Assembly: GCA_918797485.1 (NCBI GenBank)
Contig: CAKKNE010000004.1
Span: 558,001-622,000, forward strand
Origin: Pelagomonas calceolata
Taxonomy: Eukaryota; Sar; Pelagophyceae; Pelagomonadales; Pelagomonadaceae
Length of the DNA stretch: 64,000 nucleotides
Direction of reading: 5' to 3'
The position numbers and the translations under genes were made by a program. Shown piece by piece: positions 33,672-44,257 of the stretch. Below the pieces are notes generated by a model. It worked only from the letters and a program-made list of their open reading frames with translations. It was not told the origin of the DNA and ran no database searches. Every line of letters begins with the position of its first letter. Within the stretch, counting starts at the first letter, position 1.

Positions 33672-36600
33672 TTAACATACCTCCGTAGACAACCCGAGCG
33701 CCTCCAAGACCCCGGCCGTGTCCACGGCGTCCACCGAGCACTCATCCGACAATACCACGGGCCGCCGCGACTGGACGGGAGCGTCATCTCTAGAACCAAG
33801 AGCCATCCCCAAATTCCGCTCGTGCTCGACGCGCTCGTCCACCACCGCCACGATGGACTCCCGTATTTTCTGATAATCGGTAGCCTCGAGGGCAGACGTG
33901 ATCGTCGCGGCGAAGGCGCTCTCGGCGTTCGCGTGGCGCGGCGACCTCGCCACGGGCGTGGTCGATCCATCCAACGACGCTACCAACTGGTCGACTTCTG
34001 ATGGTGCCAGATCTAACAATGATGCTGCTACTAAACCAGCAGTAGGCGTCGAAGATGTCGAGGCCAATTGCGCGGCTCGGTCCCGCGCGCGATCCAGGCC
34101 TCGCGCCAACCGGACCCCGACGTCCTTGATCGCATTGCCCAGCGCGTCCGCGCGCCTTGCGGTTCGTAACCTAGCAGCCCTTGCTTGGTCGTAATCTGCT
34201 GATTTCCTTCCTAACATGGCCTTGCACTCGTCCAGTTTCCGAGTTAACACGGTCTTCTCCCGCTCGAAGGCGTCCTGGGCCACCGTCAGCTTCCGGTGGG
34301 CCGCCCTTTCTCTCACCACAGCTTCTCCCCGCCGGTGCTCGGCCTTCTCCTCGCGCGCGATGATCGTCGACATCTTCTCCTCGAGGATGCGCTTCTCGTG
34401 GGCCATCTCGTCCTTCTGTTGCCGGATGTCCCGCAGCCGTCGGCGCGCCGCCTCGTCCGTGCGCTTCCGCTGCGCGTCCTCTTCCGCCCGCAATCGATCC
34501 TTCTCGACGACTTCCCGGCGCGGCGACTTCGACTGCGAGGCCGTCTGCAAGGCGCCGACCCGCAGCTTCAGCGTCGCCGTTCTACTCTTCGCTTCCAGCA
34601 GTTCCGCGTGCTGCTTGTCGTACCTTTTTTGTAATTCGTCCTTCTCCCTCCGGAAGTCCTGGAAGACCTTGCGTTGCCTCTTGGCATCGCTTCGGACGTC
34701 GTTCAGATCCTTGCGGGATTGCGTCCTCAGAGCCTCCTCCCTTTTTAGTGCATCGGTTGTGCGCTGCTTTTCGACAACGAGATCTCGTTCAGCATCCGAC
34801 GCGCGCTTCTCCGCGAGTGAGGCCTTTTGTTGCGCACTTTCGACGGCCAACCGACATCTATCTTCGGCAGCTTTCGCGCGTTGCGAAGCAGCATCGGCGC
34901 GCTTCCGAGCTTCTTCCGCCAGCACGCCAGCCCCCTCCAACCTCCCCAGGTTCTTCTCGGCCTCGGCGAGCTTCTGTCGAGCGGCCTGCGCGTCTTCACA
35001 AGCAAGTTCTGCTCGTTTGTCGGCATCTTCCGCGCGGGCTTCCAGTCTAGCGGCCTCGGCGAGGACCTCGAGGTTCTTCGCCGACTTCAACGAGCGTAAA
35101 TCCTCCTTCAGTCGTGCCTGCGCGGGACGACGCCGTCACGAAACTTGTCGAGAACAGAGGAACGCGTCGCGTCGATGGCGTGGAGGCTCGACGGCGCCCT
35201 CAGACACAGTCGATGCGATCTTGAAGTTCAGAAAACCTCAGAAACAGACGCTGAGTCAGCACGACCTCGACCTCCATATCTGCACGAGAAGAGGCCTCGC
35301 GGCCCGCGCGGCGCTCCGCACTAGCTCTCGCGGTAGATTCATCATTTAGACGTTGTTGCGTATCGGCGAGGGCGGCCTCGAGCTCCGTCGCGCGCTTTTC
35401 GAGCGTTTGGAGCGCCTCCGACGGTTTATCACTGGTAGCCATGTTCTGGATCCGGTCCATGCGCGCGAGGACCGCTTGCGCGAGCGCCTTCGCGTCGTCG
35501 TCGGTCGCCGTGACGCGGTGGACGGCGCGAGCTTCCGCTTGGGCGGCCCTTGCTCGCAAGTCCAAGGAGCTTCTGGTAGCGTCCGCTTGGGCCGCCTCGG
35601 CCGCGGCGCATCGGGCTTCCAGGGCGCTCTTCTCGAGGCGCAAGGCGGATAACGCACCTCTCACTTCTCTAACGTCATTCTCGGCGCGCTTCTGGGCGTC
35701 TCTCGCCTGAGACGCCTCGTCGGCGAGCTGCATCGCTTCCCGTCGTAGTGAGGACACTTCTGGGTCCTTCGGGGTCTTGACGTGGAAGTCCTCCTCCTCT
35801 TCCTCGACGCCTCTTCGCGCCAGGCGATACTGTAGCGAGTCCGCCCGTCTCTCAGACGTCTCCAGTCTCGCTTCCAGGCGTGCTAAGCCAGCTCTCGACT
35901 CTAACAAAGCCGCCTTGGCGTCCCGCTCTGATGAACACGCGGAGAGAACGTCGTCGACGTAGGACCGCCAGCGCGGCGATGAACGTAATCCAGCACCGGA
36001 GCGACTGGCCGCCTGGACCGCCACGGAGGCGAGCTCGGCAGCTGCGGCGCGATCGGCCTGCGCCCTCGTCGCGGCCGTTTCGCGCTCCAGCGCCTCGACG
36101 GCGTCCGCTTTTTGTGATGTCATCTCGACTAAACGCGCCTCTAGTATGTGAGAGCGCTCTTTTTCGGCCGTGACCCGTCGCTCGGCCTCCTCTAAAGCTC
36201 GCGCCGTCGCACCTAACGTAGTATCCTCCTTCTCCGGTAAACGATCAGCTAATGCTGAACGATCAATGCCGTGCAGTGATAAAGCCTCCTGGAGGGCCTC
36301 GGACGCATCTGAAGCGCGCGCGTCGGCTAGATCTCTAGCCCTTTCCGCGACGGTCGCGCGACACCGCGCCGCGGCTAAAGCTTTGTTCGACGTGGCTTGC
36401 TGTTCAGCAAACAAGGAGTCCTTCGCGGCCTGCGCGGCTAACGACGCGGCGAGCGCTCGCCTTGTAAGGTCCTCATTTGCATCCTTCGTACCGTCCTGGT
36501 GCGAACAGCGACACCTTGCTCTTAACCGCTCGAGCCGATGTCTTTCGCCCGCCTCCTCGTGCAATCTTTGTGATAATGCGCAGCACCTTGACCGAACGTC

Positions 36601-37686
36601 CTCGTCGGACCCCTTCATCGCGTCCAGAGACGTCCGACAGAGATCCAACTGCTCGTGGGCCTCCGTTAGTTGCGACGCGAGCTCGGCCACCGTACCTTCA
36701 TCCGTTTCCCTGGTGAAGGTCGTCACTGGAGGCAGAGCCGGCGTCGCCGGCGGTTCTTGCGCCTTCAGAGCCGTCCGCAAATCGTCCGCATCTCTGAGAG
36801 CCGCGTCGCGATCGGCCTCGGCGAGCGACAACCTCCTTCGTAAATCGCGCGCGTCCAGGGCCCGCGCCAATTCGGCCGCGCCGTCGCGCCTCGCCGCCTG
36901 TTGTAACTCTGAAGCCTTTCGCATGTCCGTCTGCGCCCGCTCCTGCAATGCTCGAGCTTTTTCAATCGCCTCCGCGGCGTTCGCCTCCCTTTCATTGATG
37001 GAGGCGTCGCTCCGCTCCAAGGAAGCGAGGCGCTTCGTGAGCTTCTCGTTGTTGGCTTTTGCGGTTCTCAAAGCCGCTTCGGCCTGGTCCGCGCGTTCCA
37101 ACTCGGCCTTGGTCGCGTCGGAATTGTGTTGGGACGCCTTGAGGCGCGTCTGGGCCTGCGCTAAATCTTGTTTCGACTGCGTGAGCTGCGCGCGGAGCTC
37201 CTTTTCTGTTTTTGATAAGTCGTCCAGGGCCTTCGCGGTAGAGGCCAAAGCCGCCTTGTCCGTCGCGGCCGTCCCCCGCAATCGCTTCAGTTCGTCGACG
37301 GCAGCATTACTAGCTACGACGGCCGCCTGGCGCGCCGCGTCGTTCGCGTTCGAGACGGACAGTTCGGTCTTGAGCCGCGCGAGCTCGGCCGCGGACTCGC
37401 TGCGCGCTCTTTGTAAGATCTCGGCTTCTTTGGCTTTCGCGTCGGCGTCTCGCCGCAGGCGTTCGGCCTCTTGGGACGCGGCTTGTGACGCGTCGGTGCC
37501 CGGCGACACGGGCGTCGCCGTCGATTCTCGCAACGTGGCGAGCTCGGCATCTTTTGATTCCAGTAATTTGAGGGCCTGGGCGGACTGGGCCTCGTAGTGC
37601 TCGCGCTGCTCCGCCAGTTGGGTCCGCAACGAGTCTACGGTCTCGGCCGCTGCCGGAGGCGGCGCGCTGCTCTTCTTGCGCGGCAT
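33672..37686 (-). CDS. Giant coiled-coil protein, two exons
   Basis: Inferred exons (minus strand) 37686-35206 and 35117-33672 give 1308 residues, almost entirely heptad-rich helix. The start is MPRKKSSAPPPAAAETVDSL. Typical stretches: AEQREHYEAQSAQALKLLES, DDLSKTEKELRAQLTQSKQD, RHRLERLRARCRCSH, and, after the intron, ARLKEDLRSLKSAKNLEVLA. The C-terminus (VLSDECSVDAVDTAGVLEAL) is short and non-helical. Length and composition suit a centrosomal, basal-body or Golgi tether protein, or an SMC-like structural protein without ATPase ends; no specific homology is recognised. The final codons lie in a donor-like GAG-GTATGT, so a further small 3' exon cannot be excluded. Confidence 0.75.
35118..35205. 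repeat. Introner-like intron of the coiled-coil gene
   Basis: 88 bp on the minus strand, GT-AG, phase 0, ending GCGCAG. The core lies at 35168-35183 (CCACGCCATCGACGCG on the coding strand). Splicing joins LQDRIDC to ARLKEDL without breaking the heptads. Confidence 0.75.
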
Positions 37687-37800
37687 GGCGGCTCGACTAT
37701 GTGAGATGATCACTTCTGTGCTCTGCAGCAATCCATGAGTCTGTCTGTGCCGAGCTGAGGGCAAAAACAGAGCCCAAAACTTAAAACTCGAGTATAATCA

Positions 37801-37824
37801 GCTAGCGGCATGTAAGACACTAGC
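37801..37824 (-). promoter_or_regulatory. Recurrent palindromic upstream motif, copy 3
   Basis: Minus strand: GCTAGTGTC, TTACAT, GCCGCTAGC. It is 115 bp upstream of the ATG at 37686. Confidence 0.65.
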
Positions 37825-37888
37825 AATCAGAACGCATCGCTCAATCGACAAACCTTACGCCCGACGATAGAAATCAACAGCACAACCC

Positions 37889-40044
37889 CTAGACCGCCAC
37901 CGTCGCGCACATGCGCGACAGGTCCTGGGCCTCGGCCCGCTCGAGCCCGATGGCGACGAAGTCGTCGACGGACAGATATCTCAAATCCTCGACGGACTCG
38001 ATCTCCTCCCGTCTAAATAAAGGCAGGTGCCTTGATAAACCCGCCGCCGCGAGCACGGAAGAGATGTCCGTCGCCGGCCGCCGCGTCTCCCGGAGCGACG
38101 CCGCCAGCGCCCGCGCCAGATCGTCGTCCTGGTGCACCGGTTGCTGGGAGGCCTCCCGCGCGGATAAAGCCAGGACGGCCCGCAATTCCGCGTCGTCGTC
38201 CATCGCGGGTGGTGCGGGAGGCCGCTCGCGCGCACTCAAAGCCAACGCCGCTCGCAATTCAGCATCTTCATCCACAGGCGGCGGCTGGGCAGCAGATGCC
38301 GCCAGCGCCGCGCGCAAGTCCGCGTCGTCGTCCTCGAGCTCCGCGGGCCGGTCCCATGTCGTCAAACCACGACCCGCATGTTCGTAGTACGTTCTTCCGG
38401 AAGACGGGTCTTGCAACGCGACCCAGCCCGTGGAGGATGGCGGCGGCTGGCTGGCGAGCGCTCTTGCTGATGCCGTCGGCGACACGGTTGAGGGCTGCTG
38501 GGCCGCGGCGAGGAGGCGGCTCGCCTCGGGCGTCGTTTGTTGGGCGGCGGCGCCGTCGGCGCGCGCTGCGGCGCGGGCGCGGGCGCGGGCGCCGACGGAG
38601 ACGCGGCCGGCGCCGGCGTCGGCCGCGGGCGCGGCAGCGGCGAATGCGCCGTTTGTGGGACCGCCAAAGGCGCCTCCGCGGAAGCCGCCGTCCGCCGGCG
38701 CGGCGAAGGCGCTGAAGGCTCCCGTTCCGCTATCACTGCTAAAGGCGCCGCCGTAGAGGCCGCCGCCGAGGCCGGGCGACGCCGCGCGGGCACTACTGCC
38801 CCCGAAGCCGTTCGTTCCGCCGCTGCCGAAGGCGCCGCCGCCGTACGCCGACGGCCCCATCAGATCGTTTGACGGCTGGCTCTCCGCTCGAGACGCGGCC
38901 AGAGCCCGCTCCAGCTCGTCATCTTCCGCCTCTTGCCTTCTTTGATCCGCCTCCCGCGACTCCCTCAATGCCCTTTGGTAGGCATCCTCTCCGGTGTGGC
39001 CCTCTGGTCTACGTCCTCGACATCTTCTGGATGCACAAGCGTCCCGTCTACGGATATTCGGCCGGCCACAAAGAGAACAGCGCCAGTCGCCCGGCAACAG
39101 CGGTTCGGTCCTAGGATCATAACCGCTCTCCTGGGCCCGTCTACTTTCGGGCAGCTCCGGTGCAGGTTTACCATCAAGAGTCGGCCACGACGCCTCCGGT
39201 GTTTTAGGTGGCGCAAACGCTCCTGTCGACACCGTGACGGCAGGCGCCTGCTGCTGCTGTTTAGCTTGCCACTTCCTCTTGAAGGCCTGGAAGCCGCCCG
39301 CGGCGAAAGGTTTACTTGGGTCGGGCGTCGGCACGCGCGGCGCCAATTTACGGGGCGGGGGCAGCTGGATCGCCACCGGTTGCGGTTCCGTTTTGGTCTC
39401 CTCCTTCGGTGGCGAGGCCGGCGCGGCCGGCGCGGCGTCGTCGGCGTTGCCTGCGCGGAAGGCGACCGGTGATACGCCGTCGACGCGACGGCGGCGTCCT
39501 TACACGTTGCGGACGCGGAAGCCGCACCGCCCTTCACATAACCAGCACAAGCCCCCAAGTCGACGTCCGGCAGGGGCCCCGACGGCGCCCGAGGTCTAGG
39601 AGATTGCGACTTCTTCCGCTGCACCACAGTAGTACTAGTACCAACTAACTCCCTTTCTCTCAACCCTCGCTTGTAGCACTCGTAGCCCAGCAGCTTCCAC
39701 TCGTCCGCGATCTTCCGCCCACCTTTATTACATTCACATCTATCCCTATAGGTGATACCGCGGTAGAAACCTAATCGATGCGTCCTCTTGCACTTCTGGC
39801 ACTTACTGCCGTCGTCGGGCGGGACTTCCCAACTTCTCATCTGGGGCGACAGGTCCCACCACAATCCGGTAAACGCTTTCAGTTTTTGTGGATCATCAGA
39901 GGCGCCTATTCTCCTGGCCCAGGCTTCGCCGTGCTTGCATAATTGTTGTCTTTCTCGGAGGGCGGTCTCCAAAGCTTCGCTGGGCACCACTTCAATGTTC
40001 TGGAAGCCGACGGCTGCTGCGCTTCTTCGGCGCTGCTTGACCAT
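37889..40044 (-). CDS. Zinc finger / UIM / WW / SAM adaptor protein, two exons
   Basis: Inferred exons (minus strand) 40044-39504 and 39450-37889 give 700 residues. Domains in order: an N-terminal Cys-rich domain (SKCQKCKRTHRLGFYRG, YRDRCECNKGGRK); a RanBP2-like zinc finger near 300 (GDWRCSLCGRPNIRRRDACA); a first ubiquitin-interacting-like helix (EDDELERALAASRAE); a Gly/Ala/Phe-rich low-complexity region; a WW domain (GWVALQDPSSGRTYYEHAGR); four more UIM-like helices (DADLRAALAAS, DAELRAALALS, DAELRAVLALS, DDLARALAAS); and a C-terminal SAM domain (LAAAGLSRHLPLFRREEIES). Multiple UIMs next to a RanBP2 finger suggest binding of ubiquitin chains; WW and SAM would recruit partners. An adaptor role is inference. 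Confidence 0.75.
39451..39503. repeat. Short introner-like intron of the UIM/SAM gene
   Basis: 53 bp on the minus strand, donor GTAAGG, acceptor CGCGCAG, phase 1. A diverged core (ACGCCGTCGACGCG on the plus strand) lies at 39474-39487. Confidence 0.75.
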
Positions 40045-40363
40045 GGCTGCTCGTCGTCCCGCGCGATCTGTGCGTGCGCTGCGGCTGCAGAGTGGCTGGC
40101 GCCTTGGTGACCCTGGTGTCTAGATATCGAGCGCGCACGCCTCGCAGGGCTTTAGCGCGTTTTCGTGTGAACAGCGCAGTGTCTTGCGACGCCTCCGCTC
40201 GACCGATGGCGCGTCGCGCGCGTGAGAGGAGGCACAGAGCGCCGCGCGGCAGACTAGACTTGGCAAGGAGTGGTCGGGTTTTTCCAGCCTAGTCCGAGAC
40301 CCCGTCCGAGCACCCCACAGGCGACGCCACGACGTCTCCGACGCGCCTCGTTCAAACGCTAGA
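40045..40363. other. Divergent promoter region, nothing recognised
   Basis: Between the zinc-finger/UIM gene and the F-box gene. No shared motif or repeat was seen. Confidence 0.4.
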
Positions 40364-41443
40364 ATGATGCTCTGCCTTGATGGAGGCGCTGAGCACTTGC
40401 TTGTGAACGCGCCTCCTATGAGGGACGCCGCCGCGCGTGACCGGACCCGCCGCAGTCCTTACGACCTCCAGAGACCCACGGGGCTGCCCACCAAGGAGAT
40501 GAGGCCGCCGCCCCCCTCGCGGCCGCCGCCGCGCTGCCCGACCGAGTGCCGCGGCCGCTTCAACGAGCTCGACCGCCTGACGCCGCCCAGACTTGGTCGC
40601 AGTTCCCTCTCGGTCCTGCCGGCGACGCCTCGAAAGTTATTTGAAGAGGAAGCGCCTCCCGTCGTCGTGTCGAACACGCTGCCGCGAGATACGATGCTGC
40701 TCTGTCTGTCCTTCCTAGATGTCACGGCACACACCACTTTGTCTACCGTAAGCAGGGACTGGCTATCCCTCTCATCGGAAGATGCTTTGTGGCGAGACCA
40801 CTACCTGAACAGGTTCTCCGGAGGTTCGGACGAAGGCGACGGCGAAACCAGTGCAGACGAGTACGAGGACTACAAGCAGGAGTATAAACAGAGGCTGGAG
40901 GACCCGCACGTCGGCGACGACGTCGAGGTGGCCTGGAGGGGTAAATTCAGGCTGGAGAGCTTGGAGATTTACCGAGGCACGGCCTGGTGGGTCGCCGTCG
41001 TCGTCGACAAGGTCGCGTTGGATGCTGCTTCCGGCAGTCCTGGTAGAGGCCGAAAAATACATGCGGCGAAGGCCTGGTACAAGGTCACGTTCCCGGGGTG
41101 GGAGGGGCGCTGGGACGAGTGGGTCTCGCGCGACCGGTTGCGGTGGCGGGCCAAGAATACGCAAGAGGCGGATGCGTTGAAGCCTAGGGACTTCGTCGAG
41201 GTCTGGTGCGGGTCGCAGAACGTGCCGGGCGCCTGGCTGGAAGCTTCCGTGCAGAAAATTCGCGGCGACGCCGTCGAGGTGGGCCGCGTCCTGTCGACGG
41301 GGTCGTTGTGGGTGGACCGCAGTCGCGTCCGGCGGGCCCGTTCTTCCTCATCTCGAAAGGTGAAGCCCGTCGGTCTGCTCGCGCGGGGCTGGCGGGTCGT
41401 GACCTACCCCTTCCGCGCTTTTCGGAGGCGCGTGGGGGCGTAA
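40364..41443 (+). CDS. F-box protein with Tudor/Agenet-like domain
   Basis: 359 residues from MMLCLDGGAEHLLVN (a second ATG follows immediately). After a Pro/Arg-rich disordered N-terminus an F-box lies at about 105-145 (LPRDTMLLCLSFLDVTAHTT, LSTVSRDWLSLSSEDALWRD), the SKP1-binding motif of SCF ubiquitin ligases. Two Tudor/Agenet-like barrels follow: VGDDVEVAWRGKFRLESLEI with WYKVTFPGWEGRWDEWVSRD, and PRDFVEVWCGSQNVPGAWLE with VEVGRVLSTGSLWVD. Together they suggest a ubiquitin-ligase receptor that reads a modified protein, possibly chromatin. The C-terminus is basic. Substrate unknown. Confidence 0.7.
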   Translation: MMLCLDGGAEHLLVNAPPMRDAAARDRTRRSPYDLQRPTGLPTKEMRPPPPSRPPPRCPTECRGRFNELDRLTPPRLGRSSLSVLPATPRKLFEEEAPPVVVSNTLPRDTMLLCLSFLDVTAHTTLSTVSRDWLSLSSEDALWRDHYLNRFSGGSDEGDGETSADEYEDYKQEYKQRLEDPHVGDDVEVAWRGKFRLESLEIYRGTAWWVAVVVDKVALDAASGSPGRGRKIHAAKAWYKVTFPGWEGRWDEWVSRDRLRWRAKNTQEADALKPRDFVEVWCGSQNVPGAWLEASVQKIRGDAVEVGRVLSTGSLWVDRSRVRRARSSSSRKVKPVGLLARGWRVVTYPFRAFRRRVGA

Positions 41444-41515
41444 TGAACATACTGCTTGCTCCTTTCTCTGCGGTCCTGTGGCCTTGCGGGACCGTCTACG
41501 GAGATCTGCGGAAAT

Positions 41516-41539
41516 GCTAGTGTCTTATAGGCCGCTAGC
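41516..41539 (+). promoter_or_regulatory. Recurrent palindromic upstream motif, copy 4
   Basis: GCTAGTGTC, TTATAG, GCCGCTAGC, 181 bp before the ATG at 41720. Confidence 0.65.
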
Positions 41540-41719
41540 CCGCATCGGCTTCGGGTCGCAGGCCTATTACAGCGCGTCGGCTCATAGTCAGGAGCTCTCA
41601 CGCCTACAATTTATCAACCAGATCGCTGCGAAACGCTGCATCTGGGCAGCACGCTGCTCACCCATCGCTGCGGCGACATTTCACCTGCTCTGCATAAATA
41701 TTAAAAGCAGCATAATAAG

Positions 41720-42700
41720 ATGGCAGAGGGATCGATAGCCCATCATCCTTCATACGAACCGGGCCAACCGGCATTCGAGCCGGCTCAGGCGCAGCTTCTG
41801 GCTACGTTCCAGGCTGCTCAGCTCGCGATGACGACGGGCTGGCCAGCGATAGCGCAAGCCGCTCACGCCCTCGACCTGGACGTATTGCGCCGCGAGCTCG
41901 CGGCGGGCGTCGCTGTCGATCTTTTGAGTATGCCTGGTGGTCAGACGCCTTTACAGCTTAACTGTCACGTCACGAACGAAACAGTCGTCTACCGGCGCGG
42001 GGGCACGGACGAAGCCTTTCTTGCCTGGGCCGCTCAACCAGCTGAACGTCGGAGAGTAATCGACGACGGCATCGATGCAGACCGGCTCGCCTGCGTCGAG
42101 CTGCTGCTGGCGCACGGCGCATCACCAAGACCCGGGGGTATCTTTTTTCCACCGCTCATAGACGCAGTTGCACAAGGTAGTCTGGCTCTTGTCAATGTGC
42201 TTCTAGATGCCGGCAGTGACGTCTCCGTGCTTAGCACCCCCCCTCCATTAGAATTTGCCTGTTCGCCGTTGAGCATGGCGGTGATTTCACATTATCATGC
42301 TCTTCGAAATGGGCGTCCGATGGGATATGATCATATCGCCATTGCAGACGCTCTTCTTAAGGCGGGCGCGGATGCGAACCCCCCCGAAATAAAAGAAAGA
42401 TCACTGATGAAGTGGGCAATCGGTGGTGGCCACCGCCGCCTCTGGCCTGTCCTGCTGCGAGGCGGCGCGATTCTCCCACCTCCCGGTGAGAACCCATTCA
42501 ACTGGCCCGGGGCAAGTTACAATACTGAACGCGCGGACCCCTACCTGCAAAAGATCGACGCCGCGGGCAGCTGGGCGGCCCACGAGAAAGCGCACCGCGC
42601 GGCGCTCCAGGCGATCTTCGCGCCGAAGTTCACGCACCTCGTCCCGCCGGAGCTCGTGGCGCGCATCGTCGAGTACTCGTTCCACCTCGGCTTCTACTAA
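41720..42700 (+). CDS. Ankyrin-repeat protein
   Basis: 326 residues. Ankyrin-type helices recur: AAHALDLDVLRRELAAGVAV, DRLACVELLLAHGASPRPGG, LIDAVAQGSLALVNVLLDAG, IAIADALLKAGADANPPEIK, MKWAIGGGHRRLWPVLLRGG. Spacing is irregular with long loops, as in divergent algal ankyrin families. The C-terminal segment FTHLVPPELVARIVEYSFHL resembles the F-box-like/SOCS-like tails that end many ankyrin proteins and could recruit a ubiquitin ligase; this is inference. The palindromic motif lies upstream. Partner unknown. Confidence 0.75.
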   Translation: MAEGSIAHHPSYEPGQPAFEPAQAQLLATFQAAQLAMTTGWPAIAQAAHALDLDVLRRELAAGVAVDLLSMPGGQTPLQLNCHVTNETVVYRRGGTDEAFLAWAAQPAERRRVIDDGIDADRLACVELLLAHGASPRPGGIFFPPLIDAVAQGSLALVNVLLDAGSDVSVLSTPPPLEFACSPLSMAVISHYHALRNGRPMGYDHIAIADALLKAGADANPPEIKERSLMKWAIGGGHRRLWPVLLRGGAILPPPGENPFNWPGASYNTERADPYLQKIDAAGSWAAHEKAHRAALQAIFAPKFTHLVPPELVARIVEYSFHLGFY

Positions 42701-42713
42701 GTATGTGTTAGTG

Positions 42714-43826
42714 TTATTTCTTCCTAGGCAGCCCTGTCCCGAGATCAATATTCGACGACCCATCGTTCAAGAAAGACACACAGTTGTCGGCGACCATGTC
42801 GACGACGCGCTGCCGCGACTCGAGGCGCTGCCAGCCGATGTGCGGAGTGAGCATGACGTTTTCCAGCGAGTACAGCGGATGGTTTGACGGCAGCGCGGGC
42901 GGCGGCGCGCTGCCTTCGCCGAAGACGTCCAAGGCGGCACCCGCGATTTGCTTAGATGATAAAGCCTCGACGAGGGCGTCCTGATCTATTATGGAACCGC
43001 GAGCGGTGTTGATGAGGAAGGCCGTGGGCTTCATCTTCGCGAGCTCCACGCGCCCGATCAAACCCTTGGTGTTCGCGTTCAAGGGACAATGGATCGAGAC
43101 GAAGTCCGACGTCTCGAGGAGCTCATCTAGCGAGACTACGGTAACGTCGCCCTGTTGCCCGATCGCGGCCATGCGTGACGACGACGCTACTACCCTCATC
43201 CCTAGCGCCGAAGCGATCGCGGCGACCCGCTTCCCGATCGTCCCTAGACCGCCAACTAGACCAAGAGTCTTGCCATGTAACTCGACATGCGTCAAGGAAC
43301 CGGGATGGCACTGTTCTAGATACTGAAAGTCACCGCACCCAAAGGCCGCCGCCTGCTGCCAGAGGCTACAAGAGCAGGCCATGAGTGCCGTGATCGCCAT
43401 GTGGGCCATGGCCTCAGTGGCGTAAGTGGGCACATTTGATAGACATACGCCTTTCGTGGAACAAGCGTCCAAATCAATATTGTTGTAGCCCGTGCCGGCC
43501 TCGCAGATCAACTTCACACTGTCCGGGAGTGACGCGATGGTCTCCTTTGACAGGGGCATCTCTTTGTTTACGATTATCTGCGCGCCTTCGCATCTCGCAG
43601 CGACGTCCTCTGGTTGGGTCTTGTCGTACCTCTCTATCTCTACGACTTCCTCAAGTTTCGCGAAATCAATACGACCGTCAAAGTCGAGGCGCGCGGCGTT
43701 GAGGAGGACGCAGCGCGGTTTCGTGGCCATGGTCCTCGTCGAGGCGCGTCTTAGGCCGGGTACTAGTCTACGAAGCATGTCGGCGCGGCACGACGCGAGG
43801 AGCAGGACTGCTCGCACGGGGCGCAT
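42714..43826 (-). CDS. D-isomer-specific 2-hydroxyacid dehydrogenase (glycerate dehydrogenase-like)
   Basis: 370 residues. NAD-binding glycine motif TLGLVGGLGTIGKRVA, catalytic Arg in FLINTARGSIIDQDALVEAL, and catalytic His in MLTPHIGWQRLESRQR define the family. The acid in ALDVFGEGSAPPPALPSNHP replaces the usual ALDVFEEEP form but keeps a Glu. The HIGW motif and overall pattern fit the glycerate/hydroxypyruvate reductase branch, an enzyme of photorespiratory and serine metabolism; lactate-type substrates remain possible. The N-terminus (MRPVRAVLLLASCRADMLRR, LVPGLRRASTRTMATK) is basic, suggesting mitochondrial or plastid import; an inner ATG precedes ATKPRCV and could give a cytosolic form. 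Confidence 0.85.
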   Translation of the reverse strand: MRPVRAVLLLASCRADMLRRLVPGLRRASTRTMATKPRCVLLNAARLDFDGRIDFAKLEEVVEIERYDKTQPEDVAARCEGAQIIVNKEMPLSKETIASLPDSVKLICEAGTGYNNIDLDACSTKGVCLSNVPTYATEAMAHMAITALMACSCSLWQQAAAFGCGDFQYLEQCHPGSLTHVELHGKTLGLVGGLGTIGKRVAAIASALGMRVVASSSRMAAIGQQGDVTVVSLDELLETSDFVSIHCPLNANTKGLIGRVELAKMKPTAFLINTARGSIIDQDALVEALSSKQIAGAALDVFGEGSAPPPALPSNHPLYSLENVMLTPHIGWQRLESRQRVVDMVADNCVSFLNDGSSNIDLGTGLPRKK

Positions 43827-44029
43827 GCAAGAGCGTCGTGAACGCAGCGGTGGCGTGCGTTGCGCGTCGAGTGCTAGCTGCAGTGCAGCAGTGTGTGGGC
43901 CGGATGGTGCACCACGCGTCGGCAGGCGTCGGTGGTGGCTGCGAGCTGCTCCAGAGGCACCTACGGCGGCGCTATTTGGTGCAGAATGCAGCTATTAGAA
44001 GCTGCAGCGAGTTGCCGGCTTGAGTCGAC

Positions 44030-44054
44030 GCTAGCGGCATTGTAACACACTAGC
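44030..44054 (-). promoter_or_regulatory. Recurrent palindromic upstream motif, copy 5
   Basis: Minus strand: GCTAGTGTG, TTACAAT, GCCGCTAGC; one base longer than the others. It is 204 bp upstream of the dehydrogenase ATG at 43826 and 204 bp from the divergent gene at 44258. Confidence 0.6.
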
Positions 44055-44217
44055 CAGCATTTTAGTTTTTGCGGCTCTACGGCTTTACGGCTGCTTAGGC
44101 TGCTCATAACGCCGCAGCGGGCTGCCTCGGATCGCTGCGGACGCTACTGACCACTTGTGCGCAGCCCAGCTCGCTCACAGCCCCTGGGGGCAGCACTCTC
44201 AAAAAGAGATCCACCAG

Positions 44218-44241
44218 CACGCCATCGACGCCATCGACGCG
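44218..44241. repeat. Doubled introner-like core in a 5' flank
   Basis: CACGCCATCGACG followed directly by a second CCATCGACGCG, 17 bp before the ATG of the TPR-SET gene. A spliced 5' UTR is possible. Confidence 0.5.
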
Positions 44242-44257
44242 ACACGCGACCGCAGCC

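Larger units (their letters stand above)
43827..44257. other. Divergent promoter region with two motifs
   Basis: Holds a copy of the upstream palindrome (44030-44054) and, immediately before the TPR-SET start codon, a doubled introner-like core (44218-44241). Confidence 0.5.

Noticed and set aside
34216-37597. Two long plus-strand frames (377 and 475 codons) opposite the coiled-coil gene
   Set aside because: Serine/alanine-rich reverse images of Glu/Ala/Arg-rich coiled coil; no start context, domain or splice signal.
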